From positions 620,001-684,000 of the forward strand of contig NZ_MJIC01000010.1 of assembly GCF_001758465.1 (NCBI RefSeq): DNA of 64,000 bases, in the 5' to 3' direction. Made by a program: the position numbers and the translations under genes. Under the pieces are notes generated by a model, which was given only the letters and a program-made list of their open reading frames with translations, did not search any database and had not been told where the DNA came from. Of the stretch, positions 16,489 through 30,014 are shown in pieces; position 1 is the stretch's first letter, and every line of letters begins with the position of its first letter. This stretch comes from Marisediminitalea lipolytica (GTDB taxonomy: Bacteria; Pseudomonadota; Gammaproteobacteria; Enterobacterales; Alteromonadaceae).

Positions 16489-19400
16489 GTGCGTCTGAAA
16501 AAAATTCGTCTTGCCGGATTTAAATCCTTTGTTGATCCCACAACTATCCCGTTTCCTGGCGATATGACGGCGATTGTCGGTCCTAACGGCTGTGGAAAAT
16601 CCAATGTGATTGACGCAGTGCGTTGGGTGCTGGGTGAAAGTTCCGCGAAAAACCTGCGTGGCGACGCCATGACTGATGTTATTTTTAATGGCTCTTCGGC
16701 ACGTAAACCGGTGGGGCAGTGTAGCGTGGAGCTGGTTTTTGACAACTCAAGCGGCCGCATTGCCGGTGAATATGCCAAATACAATGAGTTGTCCATTAAA
16801 CGCCTGGTTACGCGGGATGCCGTTTCAACGTACTTTTTAAATGGCAGTAAATGTCGGCGCCGTGATGTCACTGATCTGTTTTTAGGGACCGGATTAGGCC
16901 CTCGAAGTTATGCCATTATCGAACAGGGCATGATTTCCCGCCTGATCGAGTCGAAGCCTCAGGAGCTGCGGGTCTTTATCGAAGAAGCGGCTGGTATTTC
17001 CAAATACAAAGAGCGTCGCCGCGAAACAGAAAACCGTATTCGCCATACCCAGGATAATCTTGAACGTCTTGAGGATGTGCGCACCGAGTTAGCCCGTCAG
17101 CTCGACAAATTACAGCGTCAGGCAGCTGCCGCCAGACGCTATACCACGCTCAAAGCACAGGAGCGTAAGCTTAAGAGTGAACTGGCGGCCATTCGCTGGT
17201 TAAAACATGACGACCACCTGCAAAAGCTGCAACAAACCCAGCAGCAACATGAAACCGACATTGAAGCGCTGCGCGCCCGGCAACGGGGGGATGAAGCTGG
17301 TATCGAGAAATACCGCGATGTGCAACAAAGCTGTAAGCAAAAGCTCGACCACCTGCAGCAAACGTTATTTACCGTCAGTTCGACCATTTCCCGGTTGGAA
17401 CAATCCGCGTTGCATAATCAGCAGCGACTTAAACAGATTGATGCTGAGTTAGGGGATATTGATTCACAACAACAACAGCTTGAAGAAGAGTCGCAGCTTT
17501 TTACCTTACAAACGGAAGAGCAGTCAGCCACAATGCTGTTGCTGGAGCCCGAATATGAAATAAAACAAGCTGCCAGCGAGCAGCTTGAGGTTACGCGTGA
17601 CCAGGCGGAGGCCGCATTACACCAGCATCAGCGAGAATTTCAACAAACCGACCAGCGTTATCATCAGGTAAAGCAGCAAGTCCATTCCCAGCACAGCAAA
17701 GTGCAGTCTTTACTGCAAATGCAAATGCGTACGCAGCAGCGTATAGGTGAAATAGAGCAAGAGATTCGCGAGTTTTCCCAGGCCGATCATCAGCAAGCCA
17801 TCGAAACTATAGAACTGGAACTCGAGATGCTAGCCGAGCAGATAGTGGTTCAGGAAGACCAGGTATTCACCGCCAGGCAAACCCTGGAACAGGCGCAAAG
17901 AGACCAGGCTGACCAGCAACAACAGGTGCATGAGCAGCGCAGGGAATTACAGCAAAATCAATCAAAACGTACCGCTCTGGAAACGCTCCAGCAAGCGGCG
18001 GGTTCAGCTAAAACCCAGCCCAAGGGGGTGCAGCCGTTATGGCAACAGCTTACCCCAAAACCCGGGGCAGCAGCATTACTGGAATACGTGCTCAACGAAT
18101 TAGGCGATGCTCAGCTGGCCGGGCAACGCTCGCTGGCCTCACTGGCTACCGAACAGTCGGCTCTCACGCCTGGTTTACAGTATTTTTCGCAAGCGGCGTT
18201 CACCAGCCAAAAACGTCCCGGCAGTGTGGCCGAACTGTTAGAGAATGCCACCGTGCCTCGCTGGTTTAATGACATACTGGTAGCGCAGGATGCCGAATCG
18301 GCTCTGGCACTTCGCGCTCAGTGCGAGGACAATCAGATCGTCGTGACTACTGACGGTCAGTGGTTCGGACCAGACTGGTATCGGTTTGGTCAGTTCGATG
18401 CAGAGCAGGGGGTATTGCAACGAGCTCAACTTATTGAGCAACTGGACAGCGATATCCTCAGGCAGGAAGCGCAGTTAGAACAAAGTGAGTCCAGCCTTAG
18501 CGAAGCAACGGCCAGAATAGAACAGTGCCGTGAACAGCTTACCGCCAGTCAGGCTGCTGTTAGCGAGCGCACCAACCAACGCCAGCAACTGACTAATCGT
18601 CTGAGCTGGCTTACTGAACAGCAGCGTCAGGAAGGGCAAAAACGCCAGCGGCTTGATGATGAGCTAGCGCGGCAGCAACAGCAACTGGAAGATGAGGCGA
18701 CAGAACTGGCCATGCTCACAGAAAGTCTCGAAGGGCTCGAAGTGGAACTGGCCGAGCAGGCCGAAGATCAGGCCCGCTTGCAGGATAAGCAGCAGGCTTT
18801 ACAGCAGCAATTGAGTGCTCAGCGCAGCCAGTATGAACAAAATACCCGGGAATTGCATCAGCTAGCCTTAAAACTGCAGGAATGCCGCAATCAGCAGCAG
18901 TCTTTGTCGTCACAGCAACAACGGGTAGCGCAGCAAATTACCAGTCTGAAACAGCGGGCTGAGCAACTGTACAAAGAAAAACAGACACTAAATCAGCCAC
19001 AAACAGAACAGCAAGACCAGCTGCAGGTATTACTGGCAGAAAAAGCCGAACTTGAGGAGCAGCGTTATGCATTACAGCAGGAGCTGGAACATGCCGATGA
19101 GCTGCTTACTCAGGCAATGCAGGGACAGCAAGCGATAATCGGAGACATTGCTAAACGTCAGGAGCAACTCGATAGCCTTAAAATCGAGGCCGAGGGCTAC
19201 CGGGTCAGGGGGACAGCAATTCTTGAACAACTTAACGAAGTTGGTGTCACATTAAAATCGGTATTGGAAACATTGCCCGCTGAGACCAGTGAGTCCGGCT
19301 GGCAACAGGAACTGGAGAAAACGTCGTCGGCAATCGCGCGGTTAGGGGCAGTTAACCTCGCCGCTGTAGAAGAGTACGATGTGCAGGCTGAACGCAAAGC

Positions 19401-19956
19401 ACATCTGGATACGCAGTTTGATGATTTGAATGAGGCGCTGGAAACACTGCAAAATGCGATTCGCAAAATCGATCGCGAAACCCGCGCGCGCTTTAGTCAG
19501 ACCTTTGAGCAGGTGAATGAAGATCTTAAACAACTCTTTCCCAAAGTATTTGGCGGTGGCTCCGCTTATTTAGCCTTAACCGATGATGATTTGCTGGAAA
19601 CCGGTGTAACGATTATGGCGCGACCACCGGGCAAGAAAAATAGTACAATTCATTTGCTTAGCGGTGGAGAAAAAGCATTAACCGCATTATCATTGGTGTT
19701 TGCAATTTTCAGGCTTAACCCAGCACCATTTTGTTTGCTGGACGAAGTAGATGCGCCGCTGGATGACGCTAACGTCGGGCGCTTCTGTAACCTGGTTTCG
19801 GAAATGTCCAAATCAGTGCAGTTTATCTACATTTCTCATAATAAAATTGCGATGGAGATGGCGAGTCATCTGACAGGGGTAACCATGGCCGAACCTGGTG
19901 TGTCACGGATGGTTGCAGTAGACGTTGACGAAGCGGTCTCGTTAGTAGACGCATAA
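16489..19956 (+). CDS. smc: Chromosome segregation ATPase SMC
   Basis: The 1155-residue SMC protein forms the arms of the Smc-ScpAB condensin that compacts and segregates the chromosome. The N-terminal Walker A reads GPNGCGKS, followed by VRWVLGESSAKNLRG. Two long coiled coils, very rich in Gln and Glu, flank a hinge at about residues 515-650. The C-terminal head has the ABC signature LLSGGEKALTALS and Walker B FCLLDEVDAPLDD. The start is GTG at 16489. Many enterics and vibrios carry MukBEF instead, so SMC here helps place the organism among alteromonads and pseudomonad-like gammaproteobacteria. zipA follows after 23 bases. Confidence 0.95.
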   Translation: MRLKKIRLAGFKSFVDPTTIPFPGDMTAIVGPNGCGKSNVIDAVRWVLGESSAKNLRGDAMTDVIFNGSSARKPVGQCSVELVFDNSSGRIAGEYAKYNELSIKRLVTRDAVSTYFLNGSKCRRRDVTDLFLGTGLGPRSYAIIEQGMISRLIESKPQELRVFIEEAAGISKYKERRRETENRIRHTQDNLERLEDVRTELARQLDKLQRQAAAARRYTTLKAQERKLKSELAAIRWLKHDDHLQKLQQTQQQHETDIEALRARQRGDEAGIEKYRDVQQSCKQKLDHLQQTLFTVSSTISRLEQSALHNQQRLKQIDAELGDIDSQQQQLEEESQLFTLQTEEQSATMLLLEPEYEIKQAASEQLEVTRDQAEAALHQHQREFQQTDQRYHQVKQQVHSQHSKVQSLLQMQMRTQQRIGEIEQEIREFSQADHQQAIETIELELEMLAEQIVVQEDQVFTARQTLEQAQRDQADQQQQVHEQRRELQQNQSKRTALETLQQAAGSAKTQPKGVQPLWQQLTPKPGAAALLEYVLNELGDAQLAGQRSLASLATEQSALTPGLQYFSQAAFTSQKRPGSVAELLENATVPRWFNDILVAQDAESALALRAQCEDNQIVVTTDGQWFGPDWYRFGQFDAEQGVLQRAQLIEQLDSDILRQEAQLEQSESSLSEATARIEQCREQLTASQAAVSERTNQRQQLTNRLSWLTEQQRQEGQKRQRLDDELARQQQQLEDEATELAMLTESLEGLEVELAEQAEDQARLQDKQQALQQQLSAQRSQYEQNTRELHQLALKLQECRNQQQSLSSQQQRVAQQITSLKQRAEQLYKEKQTLNQPQTEQQDQLQVLLAEKAELEEQRYALQQELEHADELLTQAMQGQQAIIGDIAKRQEQLDSLKIEAEGYRVRGTAILEQLNEVGVTLKSVLETLPAETSESGWQQELEKTSSAIARLGAVNLAAVEEYDVQAERKAHLDTQFDDLNEALETLQNAIRKIDRETRARFSQTFEQVNEDLKQLFPKVFGGGSAYLALTDDDLLETGVTIMARPPGKKNSTIHLLSGGEKALTALSLVFAIFRLNPAPFCLLDEVDAPLDDANVGRFCNLVSEMSKSVQFIYISHNKIAMEMASHLTGVTMAEPGVSRMVAVDVDEAVSLVDA

Positions 19957-19979
19957 TTAAAAAAAGGCGAAAGAAGTCG

Positions 19980-23256
<3,277 letters not shown>

Positions 23257-23270
23257 ATAACCTGTAAACA

Positions 23271-23300
23271 AAAATGCCGGGATTGTCCCGGCATTTTTAT
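23271..23300. terminator. Bidirectional terminator between ligA and the DUF2062 gene
   Basis: AAAATGCCGGGA (23271-23282) pairs perfectly with TCCCGGCATTTT (23286-23297) around a three-base loop. T-runs follow on both strands, so it serves both convergent genes. Confidence 0.92.
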
Positions 23301-23312
23301 ATACATCTGTGT

Positions 23313-23867
23313 TTAAGATTTGAGCGCCTGCCGGCGCTTTTCTTTTCTTAGCTGCCAGGCTTTTTTTACCGAGAATCGCCACAGCCAGTTTAAGGTGTAA
23401 TAGCCACCCAGCCCAAATACTACCGAACAGATCCCGCAACCCAGCAGGAATGCCGGACCAATGGTAGACACTGAGTTGACGACCCATTCCCAGGTTGGTT
23501 CAAAGTGAAAAGGTTCAGACTTGGTCCCAAGGACAGTAGAGCCAATCAGATAGGCACCATAGAATATAGGCGGCATGGTAAACGGGTTGGTTATCCAGAC
23601 GGTAGCAATGGACAATGGCAGATTGACCCGACACGGGATAGCCGTTGCTGCAGACAGCCACATTTGAAAAGGAACGGGCCAGAAAGCAAAAAACAGCCCG
23701 ATGCCAAATGCTCCTGAGGCCGATTTCCGGTTTAAATGCCACAGGTTAGGTTCGTGCAAAATAGTGCCAAAGATCTTGAGCGCCCGATTTTGTTTGATGG
23801 AATTCGGATCGGGCAAATAGCGTTTAATAAACTTCTTAGGCATAAAAAAATCAATCTTATCTGACAT
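23313..23867 (-). CDS. DUF2062 family membrane protein
   Basis: About 184 residues. The pattern MPKKFIKRYLPD, IKQNRALKIFG, GLFFAFWPVPFQMW and WITNPFTMPPIFY fits DUF2062, a family of small inner-membrane proteins with two or three membrane helices and no proven function. The start is uncertain: ATG at 23867 or the family-like MPKKF start at 23843; neither has a strong ribosome site. It is divergent from comEC with almost no space between the two start codons. In other gammaproteobacteria DUF2062 genes also lie beside comEC and msbA. Confidence 0.82.
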   Translation of the reverse strand: MSDKIDFFMPKKFIKRYLPDPNSIKQNRALKIFGTILHEPNLWHLNRKSASGAFGIGLFFAFWPVPFQMWLSAATAIPCRVNLPLSIATVWITNPFTMPPIFYGAYLIGSTVLGTKSEPFHFEPTWEWVVNSVSTIGPAFLLGCGICSVVFGLGGYYTLNWLWRFSVKKAWQLRKEKRRQALKS

Positions 23868-23878
23868 CAGAGTCAAAG

Positions 23879-26209
23879 GTGAACGGACACATTACTGATA
23901 TCGCCGCAACAGGATTTTGTTGCGCAGTTATTTCGGCCCGATGGTGGCCAATACTACCACAATTCTCTGTGCAGTGGGTGTTGGCCATTGCCGTAACCGG
24001 ATTTATCGTCACGATAATCACTGCCTATTTTATCGCAAAACCCTTACAAAAAATGATCTGTAATGCGGGTCTTGTCTCGCTGAGTACAATAGCTGGCGTA
24101 CTTATGGCAGCGAGTGTAGGGCAATCATACCAGACCTTGCAACAGCAAGGTGGTGAAATTCAACAAGATGTAACAATTCAGGGACGAATTGTCGGTTTTC
24201 AGCATTACCCGGACTACGACCGGATTATCCTTAACCAAGTGCTGATTAATCATCAGTCGCTGGGGCGTAACTGGTCGGTATTATTAAACTATTATCGCCC
24301 GGAGAAATCCTTTGCCGTTGGCCAGCAAATTAACGCCCGCGCCAGAATAAAACCGGCCCGTGCAGTGGCAAACCCCTATGGCTTTGATAAACAGCAATGG
24401 TACCTGAGTCGCGCGATAGTTAAGACCGGTTACATTCGAGGTCAGGCGATATGGCTGACCACGCCGGATGTTTCTCTCAGAGGCAAGCTGCAAGCACGGC
24501 TCGACGAGCTTAACACCAGCGGTGATCAGTGGTTACGTGCCTTATTATTTGGTGACAGACAGGGCTTTTCCCAGCACGACTGGGCGGTTTTACAGCGTAC
24601 GGGTACAGCGCATCTGTTTGCGATTTCAGGTTTGCATCTGATGATTGTAGCCGCAGCTTCTTTTTGGTTGATCAAACTACTCACCAGTATTGCCATTGCT
24701 GTTGGGGTGCCATTACCCAAAAGTGTACTGGTATTTTCGATACTGGCTGGCTTAGCCTGCTGTACGTTCTATGCGTATCTGGCGGGTTGGCAAATCGCGG
24801 TGGTGCGTGCATTAGCGGTGGTTTGTCTGGTTGCTGTCGCTTATATTTTTAGCCATCGTAGTAGCAGACTATCACTGCTTATCTTCTCTTTACTGCTGAG
24901 TATCCTGCTGAATCCACTGGCCGTCTATGGCATCGCTCTCTATCTCAGTGTGGGGGCAGTAGCCATTATTGCGATTATTCACTGGCGGTTTGCCGGGCAA
25001 TATCACCTCTCTGGGTGGCAGACGTTTATCTTTATGCAACTGGCTTTGTGTGTGCTGATGTTACCTTTGGTGGCGGGTTTGATGGGACAGGTGAGTATTA
25101 TTGCGCCGGTGGTTAATCTGGTTGTTGTGCCGGTGATGACCATGCTGGTTATTCCGCTGTCTCTGGCAGGTCTGCTTTTATTGATGCTGGAGCCTTATGC
25201 CAGCTGGTCTGCGGCGCTGGTATTGTCCCTGAGTGGGACACTGCTCGAGTGGCTCATGGGGCAAGTGGTGAATATTGATCACTGGTTTGGTGAACTTTCT
25301 TCCCGCACTGTTTCGCTACAGGGACTAGCGGTATTAACGGCGGGGTTAGCTATTTTGTTGCTATTTCCTGCCTTTAAAGGCCGTTTTTATCTTTTGCTTG
25401 TCAGCGTGTTGGCCTGGGGCAGTGCAACGATAAAAGACAATACTTATAACGACAGCTGGCAAATTCATTTTCTGGATGTAGGGCAAGGTAGCGCTGCCCT
25501 GGTGACTCAGCGGGGTCAGGCTATCTTAATTGATACCGGCGCGGCCTTTGCCTCAGGGTTTAACTTTCTGTCAGCAGTCATCCGGCCTTTTATTGAGGCC
25601 CGGGGTCTGATCCTGGATAAGGTCATTGTCAGCCATGAAGATAACGATCACGCTGGCGGCCTGATGGCATTGGCAGCGGATTTTCCCGCTACTGAATTGC
25701 TAACTACCAGTGACGAGTGTGTCATGGGCACGGTGCAAAAATGGCAAAGCCTAACAATAACGGTGTTGTGGCCACCACCTGCCATGGCAGAGCAGTACTC
25801 TGATAATAATTATTCCTGCGTGATTGCTTTGTCTGATGATCATCACCGGGTACTGCTGCCGGGCGACATTGAAGCTAAGGTAGAACAGCAGTTAATCGCC
25901 CGCTATCCTGCTTCACAACTGGCGGCTACTGTTTTACTGGCGCCTCATCATGGCAGCAAGACTTCGTCGTCGCCTGAATTTGTCAGTCGTGTTGCGCCTG
26001 ACTATGTTGTGTATTCTCAAGGTTGGCTTAATCGCTGGGGCTTTCCTCATCAGGCGGTAGTCGGGCGTTATCAGGCGCTTGGCAGTCATGCCATTCAGTT
26101 AAGCAAAACGGGTTATCTGTGGTTTGAATTTAACCAACAGACAGTGGATATTGGCGAGTATCGGCGCAGTCTGAGTAGCAAATGGTTTCATAAAACCTTT
26201 TCAAACTAG
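23879..26209 (+). CDS. comEC: ComEC/Rec2 family DNA-uptake channel
   Basis: The inner-membrane channel for single-stranded DNA in natural transformation. The 776-residue product shows all three parts: an N-terminal OB-like periplasmic domain (residues about 80-200), a competence domain of about ten membrane helices (residues about 215-510), and a C-terminal metallo-beta-lactamase-like domain with FLDVGQGSAALV, SHEDNDHAGG, LPGDIE and APHHGSKTSS. The start is GTG at 23879. It precedes msbA by 56 bases. A complete ComEC suggests the strain may be transformable, if the type IV pilus and other com genes exist elsewhere. Confidence 0.93.
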   Translation: MNGHITDIAATGFCCAVISARWWPILPQFSVQWVLAIAVTGFIVTIITAYFIAKPLQKMICNAGLVSLSTIAGVLMAASVGQSYQTLQQQGGEIQQDVTIQGRIVGFQHYPDYDRIILNQVLINHQSLGRNWSVLLNYYRPEKSFAVGQQINARARIKPARAVANPYGFDKQQWYLSRAIVKTGYIRGQAIWLTTPDVSLRGKLQARLDELNTSGDQWLRALLFGDRQGFSQHDWAVLQRTGTAHLFAISGLHLMIVAAASFWLIKLLTSIAIAVGVPLPKSVLVFSILAGLACCTFYAYLAGWQIAVVRALAVVCLVAVAYIFSHRSSRLSLLIFSLLLSILLNPLAVYGIALYLSVGAVAIIAIIHWRFAGQYHLSGWQTFIFMQLALCVLMLPLVAGLMGQVSIIAPVVNLVVVPVMTMLVIPLSLAGLLLLMLEPYASWSAALVLSLSGTLLEWLMGQVVNIDHWFGELSSRTVSLQGLAVLTAGLAILLLFPAFKGRFYLLLVSVLAWGSATIKDNTYNDSWQIHFLDVGQGSAALVTQRGQAILIDTGAAFASGFNFLSAVIRPFIEARGLILDKVIVSHEDNDHAGGLMALAADFPATELLTTSDECVMGTVQKWQSLTITVLWPPPAMAEQYSDNNYSCVIALSDDHHRVLLPGDIEAKVEQQLIARYPASQLAATVLLAPHHGSKTSSSPEFVSRVAPDYVVYSQGWLNRWGFPHQAVVGRYQALGSHAIQLSKTGYLWFEFNQQTVDIGEYRRSLSSKWFHKTFSN

Positions 26210-26265
26210 GGAATTGCCCATATAGAGGGTACAATGACGCCGATTTTTGAAAATAACAGTGAACT

Positions 26266-28008
26266 ATGCAAGACAACGAAGCTCAATCATTGCCGGTAAA
26301 ACGGTTTTTTAGTTACCTGAAAGCCTACAAACTGGCATTTTTTGTAGCATTTGTGGGAATGGTGGGATATTCCGCGTTAGATACCTTTGTCATTTCTCAG
26401 GTACAGCCGGTCATCGATCGATCGCTGAATAACCAGGATTTTGATTACCTTCGTATGGCGGCGTATCTGGTGGTGCCGGTATTCATTCTGCGTGGCATTT
26501 TTAATTTTATGGGCAGTTACGCCCTGAGCTGGATTGGTGCCCAGGTGGTGATGACAATGCGCCAGCAGTTGTTCAGTAAGTATATTCATCTGCCGGTCAG
26601 CTTTCACGATCAGCAGGCTAAGGGCAACCTGATTTCCAAAGTTATCTATGATACCGATCAGGTCGCCAGAGCGGCCGGTAAGTCGTTAGCTATTCTGGTC
26701 AGGGAAGGGGCGTTAGTTATCGGTATCCTTGCCTGGATGCTGTATCTGTCGTGGCAATTATCCCTGGTGTTCCTGTTTGTCGGGCCCATTGTGGCAGTCA
26801 TTGTTTCTTTTGTTACCAAGCGCTTTCGCAAAGTAAGCCGGAATATTCAGCAGTCTATGGGGACTCTGACCAGTGCAGTGGAGCAGGTGGTAAAAGGGCA
26901 TAAAGTGGTACTGATGTTTGGCGGTCAGGAAAAAGAACAGGCACGTTTCGCGAAAAAGAACAATGACAATCGTCAGCAAAACATGAAGCTGGCGGTTACC
27001 CAAACCCTGAGTGTGTCGAGTATTCAGGTTATTGCTTCTGTTGCCCTGGCGGTGGTGTTATACATTGCCAGTACACCGAATATGCTGGCAGAGCTTACCG
27101 CCGGTACGTTTGTGACCATTGTATTTTACATGGTGATGCTGCTTAAACCGCTAAAACAGCTGACCACGGTGAACAGTGAATTTCAAAAAGGGATGGCGGC
27201 CTGCCAGAGCATATTTGCCGTACTGGATGAGGAAATCGAAAAAGACACCGGCAGCCTTAACGCTGATGCGATAAAAGGGCACATTTGTTTTAATGACGTG
27301 ACCTTTACCTATCCGGGTAAGCACAACCCGGCGCTCAATCAGATAAAACTGGATGTACCGGCTGGCAGCAGTATCGCGTTAGTGGGACGTTCCGGCAGTG
27401 GCAAATCCACGATGTCGAGTCTGCTTACCCGGTTTTACCTTCCTGAGCAGGGCAACATTACGCTGGATGACACCGACATTAACGACTTTAAACTTACAGA
27501 ATTACGCCGCAACATTGCGCTGGTGTCACAGCAGGTAACGTTATTCAACGATTCCATTGCCAATAATATTGCTTATGGCGTAGCGGATAATGTGTCGCGG
27601 GAAGAAATCGTTAAAGCCGCCAAACTAGCTCACGTTATGGAGTTTGCCGAACTGCTGGATGATGGGTTGGACACCCTTATTGGCGAGGACGGCTCGGCAC
27701 TTTCCGGTGGCCAGCGTCAGCGGGTCGCTATAGCCCGGGCGCTCTTACTTAATGCACCTGTGCTCATTCTTGATGAGGCAACTTCTGCTCTCGATACAGA
27801 ATCAGAGCGCATGATTCAGGATGCCCTGACCACCCTGCAACAGAACAGAACCAGTATTATTATTGCGCACCGCTTATCCACCATCGAAAATGCCGATCAG
27901 ATCATCGTGGTCGATCAAGGGCATATTATTGAACAGGGCAAACACCAGGAACTGCTGGCAAAAGGCGGCGCTTACGCGCAGTTGCATGCCCTGCAATTTG
28001 GAGAATAA
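26266..28008 (+). CDS. msbA: Lipid A export ATP-binding/permease protein MsbA
   Basis: Flips lipid A-core from the inner to the outer leaflet of the inner membrane. At 580 residues it matches MsbA length. Six membrane helices (residues about 25-310) precede an ATPase domain with Walker A GRSGSGKST, the signature LSGGQRQR, Walker B VLILDEAT and the switch His in IIIAHRLST. lpxK starts two bases after its stop. The order comEC-msbA-lpxK-ycaR-kdsB is the usual gammaproteobacterial one. Confidence 0.95.
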   Translation: MQDNEAQSLPVKRFFSYLKAYKLAFFVAFVGMVGYSALDTFVISQVQPVIDRSLNNQDFDYLRMAAYLVVPVFILRGIFNFMGSYALSWIGAQVVMTMRQQLFSKYIHLPVSFHDQQAKGNLISKVIYDTDQVARAAGKSLAILVREGALVIGILAWMLYLSWQLSLVFLFVGPIVAVIVSFVTKRFRKVSRNIQQSMGTLTSAVEQVVKGHKVVLMFGGQEKEQARFAKKNNDNRQQNMKLAVTQTLSVSSIQVIASVALAVVLYIASTPNMLAELTAGTFVTIVFYMVMLLKPLKQLTTVNSEFQKGMAACQSIFAVLDEEIEKDTGSLNADAIKGHICFNDVTFTYPGKHNPALNQIKLDVPAGSSIALVGRSGSGKSTMSSLLTRFYLPEQGNITLDDTDINDFKLTELRRNIALVSQQVTLFNDSIANNIAYGVADNVSREEIVKAAKLAHVMEFAELLDDGLDTLIGEDGSALSGGQRQRVAIARALLLNAPVLILDEATSALDTESERMIQDALTTLQQNRTSIIIAHRLSTIENADQIIVVDQGHIIEQGKHQELLAKGGAYAQLHALQFGE

Positions 28009-28010
28009 AG

Positions 28011-29018
28011 GTGTCAGCGATTAACCGGATGTGGTATGAGGGACGCTGGTATCAGTGGTTATTCTGGCCATTGTCTTTGCTGTTTTACCTTATTTCGGCA
28101 ATCCGCCGACGTTTGTTTGTAATGGGGCTCAAAACAAGCCACAAATTGCCGGTGCCAATTATTATCGTGGGCAACCTGTCGGTTGGCGGCAATGGTAAGA
28201 CACCGCTGGTGGTCGCTCTTTGTGAATTCCTGACTGAGAAAGGATTTAAGGTTGGCGTAGTGAGCCGTGGTTATGGCGCACAAACCCGCGACTTTCCGCA
28301 TCAGGTAAGTCTTACCGATAAGGCCGCAACGGTCGGTGATGAGCCATTATTGATTGCTCGGCGCACGGGCGTTCCGGTGGTGATTGATCCCATTCGTCCA
28401 AGGGGCGCTGAACGACTGGTGCAACTGCACTGTGATGTCATTATTAGTGATGATGGTTTGCAGCATTATGCCTTACAGCGCGACATTGAATGTGTGGTTG
28501 CCGATCGCCGGTTATTCGGTAATGGTCACCTGTTACCTATGGGGCCCCTGCGGGAAGGCTTGTGGCGCTTAAACACGATTGATTTTCTGGTGCTCAATCA
28601 GTCCGAGCAAAGTGCCAGTATTGCTTTGCCAGCAGATGCGCCTGCGCCAGTGACCATGCGCTTAAAACCGGGCAAATTAGTAAATGTATTAAACCCGGAG
28701 GTGACTCGCGAGCTGTGTGATGCCAATAGCGAGCCTGCCATAACTGCCATGGCTGGCATTGGCGACCCATCGCGTTTTTTTAGTCAGTTAAAAGCGCTTG
28801 GCGTGCGTCTGGATCACACTATTGCGCTGGCCGATCACCAGGCCATTGAGTCGGGTGATATACCGCAGGGTTGTGTGATAATGACCGAAAAAGACGCGGT
28901 TAAAGCGGCAGAATACGCACACAATAACTGTTGGTATCAACCGGTGGATGCGGAGTTGACCGACGAATTTTATACTCAGTTAACCGAGCGTTTATCCCGC
29001 GTTATTAAAAATAAATAA
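28011..29018 (+). CDS. lpxK: Tetraacyldisaccharide 4'-kinase LpxK
   Basis: Adds the 4'-phosphate to tetraacyldisaccharide 1-phosphate to make lipid IVA. The 335-residue product has an N-terminal membrane anchor (residues about 15-40), the Walker A loop [14 protein letters not shown], and [15 protein letters not shown] with the catalytic Asp. The start is GTG at 28011, with GGAG seven bases upstream inside the end of msbA. Confidence 0.95.
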   Translation: MSAINRMWYEGRWYQWLFWPLSLLFYLISAIRRRLFVMGLKTSHKLPVPIIIVGNLSVGGNGKTPLVVALCEFLTEKGFKVGVVSRGYGAQTRDFPHQVSLTDKAATVGDEPLLIARRTGVPVVIDPIRPRGAERLVQLHCDVIISDDGLQHYALQRDIECVVADRRLFGNGHLLPMGPLREGLWRLNTIDFLVLNQSEQSASIALPADAPAPVTMRLKPGKLVNVLNPEVTRELCDANSEPAITAMAGIGDPSRFFSQLKALGVRLDHTIALADHQAIESGDIPQGCVIMTEKDAVKAAEYAHNNCWYQPVDAELTDEFYTQLTERLSRVIKNK

Positions 29019-29028
29019 AGGAAACTTC

Positions 29029-29232
29029 ATGGCCTTCGATAAAAAATTACTGGAAATTGTTGCTTGTCCGGTGTGTAAGGGAAAACTCATTTACACCGAA
29101 CAGGAAGAGCCGGGGTTGGTTTGCCGGTTCGACCGTTTAGTTTATCCCATCAATGATGGTATTCCGGTATTGTTAGAAGAACGGGCAACTTCCATCAGCC
29201 TGGAACAACTTGAAGCAATTAAAAAAGGGTAA
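29029..29232 (+). CDS. ycaR: YcaR/Trm112-like small zinc-ribbon protein
   Basis: A 67-residue protein of the Trm112p-like UPF0434 family. It contains one CPVCKGKL knuckle, [11 protein letters not shown] and DGIPVLLEE. The second metal Cys pair of the eukaryotic Trm112 is not present. Its role is not settled; its constant position between lpxK and kdsB suggests a link to lipid A/Kdo enzymes. AAGGAAAC precedes the ATG. Confidence 0.92.
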   Translation: MAFDKKLLEIVACPVCKGKLIYTEQEEPGLVCRFDRLVYPINDGIPVLLEERATSISLEQLEAIKKG

Positions 29233-29236
29233 TCCA

Positions 29237-29995
29237 ATGGATTTCACGGTTATTATTCCTGCCCGTTACCAGTCGAGCCGTTTCCCGGGCAAACCGCTTG
29301 CTGATATTCAGGGGAAGCCGATGATCCAGCATGTGGTTGAGCGTGCCACAGAAGCGGGGGCAAATAAAATCATTGTGGCTACCGATGATGAGCGGATTGC
29401 CACCGTGGCTGAGGCGTTTGCACAGGTGGTAATGACGTCAACCGAGCATACCTCAGGTACTGAAAGGTTAGCTGAGGTGATTGCCCGTGAACAAATTGCC
29501 GATGACACTGTTATTGTGAATGTGCAGGGGGATGAACCCTTTGTACCAGCCGACAACATCAGACAGGTGGCTTTAAACCTCAGAGCCAATCCTTCAATGC
29601 AAATGGCCACATTGTGCACTGCGATTAGCGACGAAGAGGAAGTGTTTAACCCGAATATTGTAAAAGTGGTTTTTTCGACAACCGGCAAGGCGCTGTATTT
29701 TTCCCGATCAGTGCTGCCTTTTGCCCGGGATACCATGATGTCGACACCGGTGAGTGCTGATCCTTCTTTGTATTTCCGGCATATAGGTTTGTATGCCTAT
29801 ACCGCTAAATACATTAATCAGTACGTCAGTTACGCGCCGTCTGCACTGGAGCAGATTGAGTCGCTGGAGCAACTCAGAGCACTGTGGTATGACGACGCCA
29901 TCCATATCGAAGAAGCGATAGCACCGCCTCCGGTTGGCATAGATACACCTGAAGATTTGGCTCATCTGCTGAATGTTCTGGCGGCGCGGGCCTGA
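29237..29995 (+). CDS. kdsB: CMP-Kdo synthetase KdsB
   Basis: 3-deoxy-manno-octulosonate cytidylyltransferase; activates Kdo with CTP for lipopolysaccharide core assembly. About 252 residues, with the N-terminal nucleotide-binding motif IPARYQSSRFPGKPL, VQGDEPF and the C-terminal GIDTPEDL. The ATG at 29237 is chosen over 29210, which lies within ycaR. It starts five bases after the ycaR stop. Confidence 0.95.
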   Translation: MDFTVIIPARYQSSRFPGKPLADIQGKPMIQHVVERATEAGANKIIVATDDERIATVAEAFAQVVMTSTEHTSGTERLAEVIAREQIADDTVIVNVQGDEPFVPADNIRQVALNLRANPSMQMATLCTAISDEEEVFNPNIVKVVFSTTGKALYFSRSVLPFARDTMMSTPVSADPSLYFRHIGLYAYTAKYINQYVSYAPSALEQIESLEQLRALWYDDAIHIEEAIAPPPVGIDTPEDLAHLLNVLAARA

Positions 29996-30014
29996 ACCAT
30001 ACCAAGGAGTTTTT

